From: Candidatus Symbiobacter sp.
GTDB lineage: Bacteria > Pseudomonadota > Alphaproteobacteria > Elsterales > Elsteraceae
Direction of reading: 5' to 3'
DNA length: 5,519 nucleotides
Assembly (NCBI GenBank): GCA_030054015.1
Contig: JASGCR010000157.1
Coordinates: 1-5,519, forward strand
In this document: positions 1 through 4,527 of the stretch, in pieces
Position numbering within the stretch: position 1 is the first letter of the stretch
Layout of the letters: the number at the start of each line of letters is the position of its first letter
Translations under genes and position numbers: made by a program
Notes under the pieces: generated by a model
Database searches by the model: none
The model's input: the letters and a program-made list of their open reading frames with translations, nothing else
Told to the model about the DNA's origin: nothing

Positions 1-5
1 GACGC

Positions 6-55
6 TCAGAATGACACTCCGACTACTTGTTCAGACCATCCTTAGGAAGGGGGGG
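6..55 (+). repeat. Dispersed repeat element, left copy
   Basis: This copy shares an ordered set of blocks with 5424-5478 in the same orientation: TCAGAAT (6-12), GACC (34-37) and the 15-base exact match CTTAGGAAGGGGGGG (41-55). Spacing between TCAGAAT and GACC is 28 bases here and 25 in the other copy. The left copy lacks about 8 bases of the 5' hairpin arm seen on the right, so it folds poorly. No coding capacity was seen. It looks like a member of a small intergenic repeat family, but the family cannot be named without a genome-wide search. Confidence 0.6.
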
Positions 56-97
56 TCATAAAGGCGAATTTTCAAGGAAACGGAGTATAAAATAATT

Positions 98-145
98 GGT
101 GCCAGGAACTTATCGACACACAATCGAGATAAGCTTCCCAGCACC
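98..145 (-). terminator. Long 3' hairpin after the SapC-family gene (probable terminator)
   Basis: The hairpin starts 25 bases after the SapC-family stop codon. The arms GGTGC..GGAA..CTTAT (minus strand) pair with ATAAG..TTCC..GCACC, with small bulges and a 7-base loop. Two positions that mismatch in plus-strand RNA (A104/C139 and C103/A140) become U-G and G-U wobbles in minus-strand RNA, so the structure fits a transcript of the SapC-family gene. It is followed by an A/T-rich stretch (AATTATTTTAT) rather than a clean U-tract, so it may act mainly as a 3' end stabiliser or a weak terminator. Confidence 0.5.
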
Positions 146-170
146 AAAACCCGCATCAGCGACGAACCAA

Positions 171-908
171 TTAGTTCATCTTTGATTTCGGCATAGCGGT
201 TGAGGTGGCATGGTCTTTGGTCGCCGGGGCTTGCGGCATACGTTGCAGCAAGCGGGCGACATTGCCCAAAGAAACCAGATGGGCATGAATCCAGAACAAT
301 TCCGCGGTCGGGAAAAGCGAGAAGACCTGGTCTTTGTCGAGGGCCATGAGGGCCTGTTCATTGACGATTTTAAGGCCTTCAAACTTATAGCCATCGCCCG
401 ACGGGGTCACGGCGGTAATGTTCCAATCGACCAATAATTTGTTCAAGGCCAATTTTTCGACCAAATTGCGGGTGCGACCGATCTCGGCCTGGAATTGGGT
501 CAAAAATTCGATGGTCTTGTCCAAAGCCTCGGTATTTTCTTCTTTGTCGTTAAAGAAGGGTTCGCCGCTGCCCTTGCCGTAATCGGAATCGACGGCCACC
601 AAACCTTGTTGGTTGGTGATAAAGGGGTAACGCCGAATAAAGGCCGGGACATAAAAATCCGGGTCCCATTTATTGTCTTTGATGAACAAATTATGGTCTT
701 GCTTTAAACCCAGCAAAGCAATGGGTTGCACGACCTTGTCTTTGTCCTCGGCAAACAAAATCGGATAGCAACGCGCGGTTTCGGCAAATTCGACCGAAAG
801 CAACGGAACCGTATGCAAATTCGCGGCAAACGAGACCGAGTCATCCGGCCCACGCAACCGCCAATCGGCGTGTTTCTTGCGGTCTAACGATTCAACATTG
901 GTGTACAT
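171..908 (-). CDS. SapC family protein
   Basis: This 245-residue protein belongs to the SapC family, named after a Campylobacter fetus protein linked to the paracrystalline surface layer; family members are usually about 250 residues, so it looks full length. Family-like segments are VPLLSVEFAETARCYPILFA (34-53), YVPAFIRRYPF (86-96), the D/E-rich stretch around 108-130, DWNIT (161-165) and AELFWIHAHLVSLGNVARLL (202-221). There is no signal peptide or membrane helix, so the protein appears cytoplasmic. The molecular role of alphaproteobacterial members is not established. The start is supported by GGAGGA 8-9 bases upstream of ATG. The last ~20 residues are polar and rich in A, T, K and P. It stands alone between its own promoter region (909-1180) and a 3' hairpin (98-145), so it is probably monocistronic. 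Confidence 0.9.
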   Translation of the reverse strand: MYTNVESLDRKKHADWRLRGPDDSVSFAANLHTVPLLSVEFAETARCYPILFAEDKDKVVQPIALLGLKQDHNLFIKDNKWDPDFYVPAFIRRYPFITNQQGLVAVDSDYGKGSGEPFFNDKEENTEALDKTIEFLTQFQAEIGRTRNLVEKLALNKLLVDWNITAVTPSGDGYKFEGLKIVNEQALMALDKDQVFSLFPTAELFWIHAHLVSLGNVARLLQRMPQAPATKDHATSTAMPKSKMN

Positions 909-1035
909 GATGATTATCCTCCAAAAAAACGATGTTTAGAAAAAAGCAAAAAGCACTTGGTGACAATAAATTATGGTTAAATAAACAAGCCGATTATTAA
1001 AACCACATTAATCGAGTCGAGGCCTTTCACAGTTA

Positions 1036-1058
1036 AAGCGGCCAACAGCGGCCCGCTT
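1036..1058 (-). promoter_or_regulatory. G/C-rich hairpin in the SapC-family 5' leader
   Basis: AAGCG plus GCC (1036-1043) pairs with GGC plus CGCTT (1050-1058), with one bulged base at 1053 and a 6-base loop. The same stretch includes two direct copies of AGCGGCC (1037-1043 and 1047-1053). It is a G/C-rich island within A/T-rich sequence, between the predicted promoter and the ribosome-binding site. Its function is unknown. Confidence 0.35.
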
Positions 1059-1098
1059 GGTTACAAAAAAATGAGCCATTCAATCAATAACCAAAAGG

Positions 1099-1127
1099 CA
1101 TATAATCAATCTTCTGACTTTGGTCAA
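1099..1127 (-). promoter_or_regulatory. Predicted sigma-70 promoter for the SapC-family gene
   Basis: On the minus strand, TTGACC (1127-1122, five of six bases of the -35 consensus) is separated by exactly 17 bases from TATATG (1104-1099, four of six bases of the -10 consensus). It is the best promoter-like pair I found in this gap. Transcription would start near 1092, about 184 bases before the start codon. Confidence 0.5.
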
Positions 1128-1180
1128 TGATCTAATTAAAAAAATGTCACAAAATAATTTCAACCTTGTCAAAATAATCC

Positions 1181-1202
1181 AAAAAAACGGCGCAAATCCG
1201 CC
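1181..1202 (-). terminator. Weak intrinsic terminator after the rpsU / nucleotide-binding gene pair
   Basis: On the minus strand, nine bases after the TGA stop, GGCG pairs with CGCC across a 6-base loop (1202-1189). One base later comes a run of seven T residues (1187-1181). The stem is only four base pairs, so termination may be partial, but the position and T-run are as expected. Confidence 0.4.
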
Positions 1203-1210
1203 CTTTCGCC

Positions 1211-1945
1211 TCAGCCATTCGCGGCATAGATTTTAATCAACCCGGCGATAAATTTTGGCGAGCTGGCCAAAATTTCATTAAATTGCGTCGCTGGGATAAA
1301 GATACAATTGGATAATTGCACCGCCCGCGCTTCGTGACGGCGGGGGCGGTTATGTACCACCTCTTGTTCCCCAAACACTTCGTCATGGGTCAGGGTGCGG
1401 TAATGAGTCCAACCCCTCCCATCGAATTGTCGCAATTCAACCGCCCCATCCAGGATGACAAAAAGCCCCTTCGCCGCATCGCCTGGACGATAAATAACTT
1501 GTTCCGTGTCAAAGGCAAAACGGCCTGCCCCCTCAATACGCAGTTTGGGCAGATCGAAATGCTGATCAACCCCATCGCGTACATCCGCGCCATGCGCATG
1601 ATGCCGCTGGGTGCGAATCAACGCCCGCAGCAAACTCAGACCAAGCGGGGTGAGTTTTTGCATTTGCGCACGAAATATGGCCGCGTCAAACACCGCGCAG
1701 CTCACGCGACCAACAGCATGGGCTGAGGCCATACGCGGGGCGGGATCAAGCAAAGCCATCTCGCCCAAAATCGACCCGGCACCCAAAACCGCCAATTCAC
1801 GCTCTTTGCCCAGGGCTGAATCCAATCGCGTCACCGACACCTGGCCGGACTCGATCAAATAAGCAACATCTCCACTCTCGCCTTGATGGAAAATAACCGC
1901 CCCTGGCGGGAATTCAGCAATTTGTTGCATCAGCTTGCCGCCCAT
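1211..1945 (-). CDS. Tandem cyclic-nucleotide-binding-domain protein without output domain
   Basis: This 244-residue protein consists of two cyclic-nucleotide-binding (CRP/cNMP) domains. Domain 1 (about 12-95) has the beta-roll entry FPPGAVIFHQGESGDVAYLI and a phosphate-binding cassette GEMALLDPAPRM (61-72), keeping the glutamate and arginine that hold the nucleotide. Domain 2 (about 135-240) has YRPGDAAKGLFVILDGAVEL and FGEQEVVHNRPRR (191-203), again with E193 and R200. No helix-turn-helix, kinase, cyclase or membrane segment is present, so it cannot act as an ordinary CRP-type transcription factor; a binding or scaffold role is inference. Domain 1 is the more canonical nucleotide site. The start ATG is 12 bases after the rpsU stop and follows an in-frame TGA; there is no strong ribosome-binding site, and a second ATG at 1930 is possible. 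Co-transcription with rpsU is likely. Confidence 0.88.
   Translation of the reverse strand: MGGKLMQQIAEFPPGAVIFHQGESGDVAYLIESGQVSVTRLDSALGKERELAVLGAGSILGEMALLDPAPRMASAHAVGRVSCAVFDAAIFRAQMQKLTPLGLSLLRALIRTQRHHAHGADVRDGVDQHFDLPKLRIEGAGRFAFDTEQVIYRPGDAAKGLFVILDGAVELRQFDGRGWTHYRTLTHDEVFGEQEVVHNRPRRHEARAVQLSNCIFIPATQFNEILASSPKFIAGLIKIYAANG
1250..1275 (-). repeat. Perfect 10-bp inverted repeat inside the nucleotide-binding gene
   Basis: AAATTTTGGC (1250-1259) and GCCAAAATTT (1266-1275) are perfect reverse complements around a 6-base loop. The hairpin is in frame within the C-terminal helix region of the protein and encodes part of NEILASSPKFI. Its TTTTGGC/GCCAAAA core is shared with the hairpin at 3362-3396 and, less one base, the hairpin at 3469-3488. 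Confidence 0.6.
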
Positions 1946-1957
1946 TCATCACGGATA

Positions 1958-2161
1958 TTAATAGCCTTCGCGTTCCATCCTTTTGCGTAATAATTTGCGA
2001 TGACGCCGTACCGCCTCCGCCTTTTCACGCGCCCGCCTTTCTGAGGGTTTTTCAAAATTACGGCGCAATTTCATTTCACGGAATACACCTTCGCGTTGCA
2101 TTTTCTTTTTCAGGGCGCGCAAGGCTTGGTCGACATTATTGTCACGAACGATAACGTGCAC
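1958..2161 (-). CDS. rpsU: 30S ribosomal protein S21
   Basis: This 67-residue basic protein is the small-subunit ribosomal protein S21, which sits near the 3' end of 16S rRNA on the platform and helps translation initiation. The N-terminal segment VIVRDNNVDQALRALKKKMQ and the following EGVFREMKLRRNFEKPSERR are diagnostic. The C-terminal tail KAEAVRRHRKLLRKRMEREGY is the extended, arginine-rich tail typical of Proteobacteria. The length is normal. The start codon is GTG at 2161, chosen because the protein aligns from this residue and because GAGGAG (2167-2172 on the opposite strand) lies 5 bases upstream. It is the first gene of a probable two-gene unit with the cyclic-nucleotide-binding protein. 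A foldable leader (2201-2248) precedes it. Confidence 0.97.
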   Translation of the reverse strand: MHVIVRDNNVDQALRALKKKMQREGVFREMKLRRNFEKPSERRAREKAEAVRRHRKLLRKRMEREGY

Positions 2162-2200
2162 GGAATCTCCTCATTTCATAAAAATTCAGCCACAAGATTC

Positions 2201-2248
2201 ACCGCGTCGGTCACGGCAACACACCGCGCAACCTTAACACGACGCGAC
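2201..2248 (-). promoter_or_regulatory. rpsU: Structured rpsU 5' leader (predicted stem-loop)
   Basis: In minus-strand RNA, GUCGCGUCG (2248-2240) pairs with CGACGCGGU (2209-2201), giving seven Watson-Crick pairs plus two closing wobbles that only form in this strand. Inside it, CGCGG (2228-2224) pairs with CCGUG (2216-2212) over a 7-base loop. The structure begins at the start site predicted from the promoter at 2254-2283 and leaves the ribosome-binding site free. Autoregulation by S21 is possible but is inference only. Confidence 0.35.
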
Positions 2249-2253
2249 CTCAT

Positions 2254-2283
2254 ACCATATTCTGGGACATCAGGAAAGCCCAA
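2254..2283 (-). promoter_or_regulatory. Weak candidate promoter for rpsU
   Basis: On the minus strand, TTGGGC (2283-2278) lies 18 bases from TATGGT (2259-2254). The match is poor: three of six at -35 and four of six at -10. It is reported because rpsU is separated from the upstream gene by 178 bases and probably has its own promoter, and because the predicted start (near 2247) coincides with the base of the leader stem. Confidence 0.25.
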
Positions 2284-2339
2284 AACCGATCTCGTGACCT
2301 TTTAGCATGGGTTTTTCATACTGCAAAGAAAATTTTTCA

Positions 2340-3455
2340 TCACGCTCCCAGCGCGGATAAAAACAGGCTAATTCCCACCACAATCACTATCGTCGGCGAG
2401 ACCAAAGCCAGGGCAAATTTCATCGTGTTGTGGCGCGGTTCGCCACCCGATTTCTTTGCCCATCGGATCAATAAATTACGGGCAAAAACCGCAACCATGC
2501 CCAAAACCATCATGGTCACCGCCATGCCCACCCCAATCATGGCCACCAACAAACTGCCCAGCAGCAACATATTATTGGCAATCGAAAACAACAAAATAAT
2601 AATCGCACCGGTACAGGGGACAAATCCCGCCACAATACTGATCAAATTGCCGCGCTCGGTCGGTTTGGCGGTCACCTGATCATGGTGGTGGTGGTGATCA
2701 TGGGCGTGATCATGGTGGTGGTGCGGCGCGCTTGCTCGACCAAACCGGACGCGAAGCGCATCATACAGCAATAATATCCCCACCAAGATGACCGCCCCAT
2801 ACGAGACCAATTTCACCGCGGTCATGTCTTCAAAACTGATCGGGATAAAGGTGCGAATCATGCCGGCGATGATCAAAACCACAATCAAAGTGGCAAAGAC
2901 ATGGGTACCGGCAATGCGGATGCCAATCGATGCCCCGCGCCAAAATTTGGCATCGCCGCTGAGGAAATACGAGATCACCACCGCTTTGCCATGACCTGGC
3001 CCGATGGTGTGAAACACCCCATATAAAAACGCCACCCCCATCGCCACCCACCAGACATGCCAGAATTCGGAGCTGTTTTGATCGGATTTAAGATTGGACA
3101 GATTAAGATTAATCGCCTGGCTGAATTTGGCTTCGACCTCAGCAATCGCCCGCTTGACGGCAAAGAGCGGTTGCGTCCAGGCAGCGGTGACCGCATCCTG
3201 TGGCGGCGGCGCGGCATCATGCTGGGTCAAGCTGTTGTTCAGGCTTTTCCCCGTGCCGTTCGCCGTGCCGTTCGCCGTGCTGCTCCCAGGCGGCGGGGCG
3301 GCAAAGGGATCGGCGGCCAGGCCCGGATGGGTCAGATTAACTCCTAAAAACAAGAGCGTCATTGCCAAAAGAGCCGCGCATCGGCACTTTTGGCAAAAAA
3401 GTGATTTACTCAGCATTTCCTTAAACCACAAGATACATCGCCGAAAATTTTTCAT
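2340..3455 (-). CDS. NicO-family nickel/cobalt transporter with His-rich loop
   Basis: With the start at 3455 the product has 371 residues. It is an inner-membrane transporter of the NicO family (RcnA relatives), which moves Ni(II)/Co(II), usually as efflux. Evidence: helix with HTIGPGHGKAVVISYFL (about 149-165), a cytosolic or interhelical run of His and Asp (about 245-258, HHHHDHAHDHHHHHD), and GFVPCTGAIIILL (277-289); about six membrane helices in all. The N-terminus has a signal-like segment ending near GLAA (about residue 48), then about 80 residues of low-complexity A/N/G/T and polar sequence before the first helix. The start at 3455 is preferred to the longer frame from 3518 because AGGAG (3462-3466) sits 6 bases upstream, and the longer start would overlap the binding-protein gene. 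It follows that gene by 34 bases. No DUF1007 partner, often linked to this family, is present. Substrate and direction are inferred. Confidence 0.85.
   Translation of the reverse strand: MKNFRRCILWFKEMLSKSLFCQKCRCAALLAMTLLFLGVNLTHPGLAADPFAAPPPGSSTANGTANGTGKSLNNSLTQHDAAPPPQDAVTAAWTQPLFAVKRAIAEVEAKFSQAINLNLSNLKSDQNSSEFWHVWWVAMGVAFLYGVFHTIGPGHGKAVVISYFLSGDAKFWRGASIGIRIAGTHVFATLIVVLIIAGMIRTFIPISFEDMTAVKLVSYGAVILVGILLLYDALRVRFGRASAPHHHHDHAHDHHHHHDQVTAKPTERGNLISIVAGFVPCTGAIIILLFSIANNMLLLGSLLVAMIGVGMAVTMMVLGMVAVFARNLLIRWAKKSGGEPRHNTMKFALALVSPTIVIVVGISLFLSALGA
2677..2723 (-). repeat. Direct repeat encoding the His-rich metal loop
   Basis: The 17-base sequence TGATCATGGTGGTGGTG occurs at 2677-2693 and again at 2707-2723, 30 bases apart. 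On the minus strand it encodes the His/Asp clusters of the NicO-family loop. The arrangement indicates duplication within the loop, so His count may vary between strains. Confidence 0.7.
3251..3280 (-). repeat. 12-base tandem repeat encoding ANGT units
   Basis: Two and a half exact copies of CCGTGCCGTTCG run in tandem. On the minus strand they encode (T)ANGTANGTG in the low-complexity segment just after the NicO signal sequence. The unit is a multiple of three, so copy changes keep the frame. Confidence 0.75.
3362..3396 (-). repeat. Palindromic element in frame in the NicO signal-sequence region
   Basis: TTGCCAAAAG (3362-3371) and CTTTTGGCAA (3387-3396) are perfect 10-base reverse complements. 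Inside them GCCG (3373-3376) and CGGC (3382-3385) extend the stem by four pairs after one A-A mismatch, leaving a 5-base loop. In frame it encodes FCQKCRCAALLA, the Cys/Lys-rich stretch just before and into the hydrophobic core of the signal sequence. The size and in-frame position recall palindromic repeats that insert into genes, as in Rickettsia, but membership of any family is not shown here. Confidence 0.65.
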
Positions 3456-3468
3456 CGAACTCTCCTGG

Positions 3469-3488
3469 TTTGGCACCAATCTGCCAAA
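3469..3488 (-). promoter_or_regulatory. Intergenic hairpin immediately before the NicO ribosome-binding site
   Basis: TTTGGCA (3469-3475) and TGCCAAA (3482-3488) form a perfect 7-base stem with a 6-base loop. On the minus strand the hairpin starts two bases after the TGA of the binding-protein gene and ends two bases before AGGAG of the NicO gene. It could protect the upstream message, tune NicO translation, or both. Its arms are also complementary to the arms of the hairpin at 3362-3396. Confidence 0.5.
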
Positions 3489-3489
3489 T

Positions 3490-4479
3490 TCACCGTGACT
3501 TTGCTTGCGCCAAAGCATCCAAAAAAACTTTGCTGTTATAGCGCATCATGCCCATATAATTCTCGGCGGGCAAGCCTGGCGGCGACAGCGCGTCGGAATA
3601 AAGCGGCGGCCCCACCACCGCCCCGGTTTCCCGCGCGATTTGCCGCATGATGCGCGGGTCCGAGATGTTCTCAACCAAAATCATCTTGATCTTCTCGCGC
3701 CGAATCTGCCCGATCAAAGCCGCCACCGCCGCCGCCGAGGCCTCGTTTTCAGTGGCGAAACCCAGGGGGGCCAGGAATGTCACGCCATAGGCCCGACCAA
3801 AATAACCAAACGCATCATGGCTGGTGATAATTTTTTTGACGGCTTGGGGCCAGGCGGCAAATATTTTCCCCAATTCCGCGTCAAGTTGCCGCAGTTGGGC
3901 GCGATATTGCCCCAAATTGGTTTGGTAATATGCCGCATGATCGGGGTCAAGTTTCACCAAAGCCTGGGCAATATCCTCGACATATAAAACGACATTTTTG
4001 GGGTCTTGCCAAGCATGGGGATCGGGGACATCCCCCTGGGAAACGTCCTGGGAGTCCCCATGGGAGTCCCCCTGGGCGGCATCATGGCCCTGGCCGTCGG
4101 CTTTGAAATACAAGGGTTTCACCCGCGCCGTCGCCACCAAGATATTCGGATTGGCTTTGGCATTTCGGGCCATTTGCGCGATTTGATTGTCAAACCCCAA
4201 CCCATTTATGACCATCAACGCCGCCTGGCTCATCGCCACCGCATCGCTGGGGATGGGTTGATAGACATGGGTATCCCCGCCCGCGCCCACAATCGTGGTC
4301 ACGGTGACGCGCTCGCCGCCAATTTGCTTGACCAGATCGGCCAGGATACTGAAACTGGCAACGACCTGGATTTTTTTGCCGCCATCGGCAGCCCAAGCCG
4401 GCACCTGGCTCCAGCCAAGTCCCACCACCAACAAGCCGATCAAACCAAGCTGACATAATTTCTTATTGAGACCAATCAT
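3490..4479 (-). CDS. znuA: Metal ABC transporter periplasmic binding protein (zinc/manganese type)
   Basis: This 329-residue cluster A-I solute-binding protein captures a divalent metal in the periplasm and delivers it to an ABC-3 permease. A Sec signal peptide covers 1-30 (hydrophobic LGLIGLLVVGLGW, cleavage near AWA-ADGG). Predicted ligands are H71 (GGDTHVYQP), H155 (DPHAWQDP), H221 (TSHDAFGYF) and D296 (YSDALS). A histidine at the third site is like ZnuA and TroA; Mn-specific relatives such as PsaA have glutamate there, so zinc is favoured but manganese is not excluded. A flexible Gly/Asp/Gln/His loop (about 127-150) sits between the first two ligands, where ZnuA has its His-rich loop; here it has only two histidines and a 4-residue periodicity. 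The start ATG has AAGGA 9 bases upstream. The gene follows the permease by 48 bases and precedes the NicO gene by 34, suggesting one operon. The symbol is by similarity. Confidence 0.9.
   Translation of the reverse strand: MIGLNKKLCQLGLIGLLVVGLGWSQVPAWAADGGKKIQVVASFSILADLVKQIGGERVTVTTIVGAGGDTHVYQPIPSDAVAMSQAALMVINGLGFDNQIAQMARNAKANPNILVATARVKPLYFKADGQGHDAAQGDSHGDSQDVSQGDVPDPHAWQDPKNVVLYVEDIAQALVKLDPDHAAYYQTNLGQYRAQLRQLDAELGKIFAAWPQAVKKIITSHDAFGYFGRAYGVTFLAPLGFATENEASAAAVAALIGQIRREKIKMILVENISDPRIMRQIARETGAVVGPPLYSDALSPPGLPAENYMGMMRYNSKVFLDALAQAKSR
4037..4096 (-). repeat. Degenerate 12-base tandem repeat in the metal-loop coding region
   Basis: About five 12-base units run in tandem: TGGGAAACGTCC, TGGGAGTCCCCA, TGGGAGTCCCCC, TGGGCGGCATCA and TGGCCCTGGCCG. 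The middle two differ by one base. On the minus strand they give 4-residue units such as AQGD, SHGD, SQDV and SQGD in the loop near the metal site. The periodicity is clear in the central three units and fades at the edges. Confidence 0.7.
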
Positions 4480-4492
4480 GTTTGCATATCCT

Positions 4493-4514
4493 TATATATC
4501 CATATGTGTATATA
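4493..4514 (-). promoter_or_regulatory. A/T-rich imperfect palindrome between permease and binding-protein genes
   Basis: Centred on CATATG (4501-4506), six-base TATATA arms match on both sides after a 2-base mismatch on each side (22 bases in all). It lies in the 48-base gap upstream of the binding-protein start, ending at the AAGGA ribosome-binding site. It could be an operator, an mRNA hairpin or simple A/T-rich spacer. It does not resemble the Zur or Mur operator patterns I know. Confidence 0.3.
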
Positions 4515-4527
4515 TATATGAGTTCCC

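Larger units (their letters stand above)
909..1210. other. 302-base intergenic region upstream of the SapC-family gene
   Basis: This A/T-rich gap contains no credible gene on either strand. It holds, in the direction of minus-strand transcription, a weak intrinsic terminator after the cyclic-nucleotide-binding gene (1181-1202), a good sigma-70-like promoter (1099-1127), a G/C-rich hairpin (1036-1058) and the GGAGG ribosome-binding site of the SapC-family gene (near 919-924). From the predicted promoter the untranslated leader would be about 180 bases. Confidence 0.6.

Noticed and set aside
1316..1726. Plus-strand open frame of 136 codons opposite the cyclic-nucleotide-binding gene
   Set aside because: It lies fully antisense to a gene with clear domain motifs, and its translation is low-complexity and Arg/Pro-rich with no recognisable domain.
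2302..2340. 12-codon mini-gene starting at an ATG that overlaps the NicO stop codon
   Set aside because: It is too short to judge, has no good ribosome-binding site and no recognisable role; the overlap is probably chance.
2677..2723. CRISPR-like direct repeats
   Set aside because: There are only two units, separated by 13 bases, and they encode a His-rich loop in frame; no array structure is present.
3456..3518. Longer NicO start at 3518 adding 21 residues
   Set aside because: It would overlap the binding-protein gene by 29 bases and lacks a good ribosome-binding site, while ATG 3455 has AGGAG at ideal distance and precedes the signal segment.
4006..4458. Plus-strand open frame of 150 codons opposite the binding-protein gene
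   Set aside because: It is antisense to a well-supported gene with signal peptide and four metal ligands, and its product shows no family features.
4480..4527. Zur or Mur operator in the gap before the binding protein
   Set aside because: The palindrome is mostly TATA repeats and does not match the Zur or Mur patterns I know; kept only as an unassigned palindrome.
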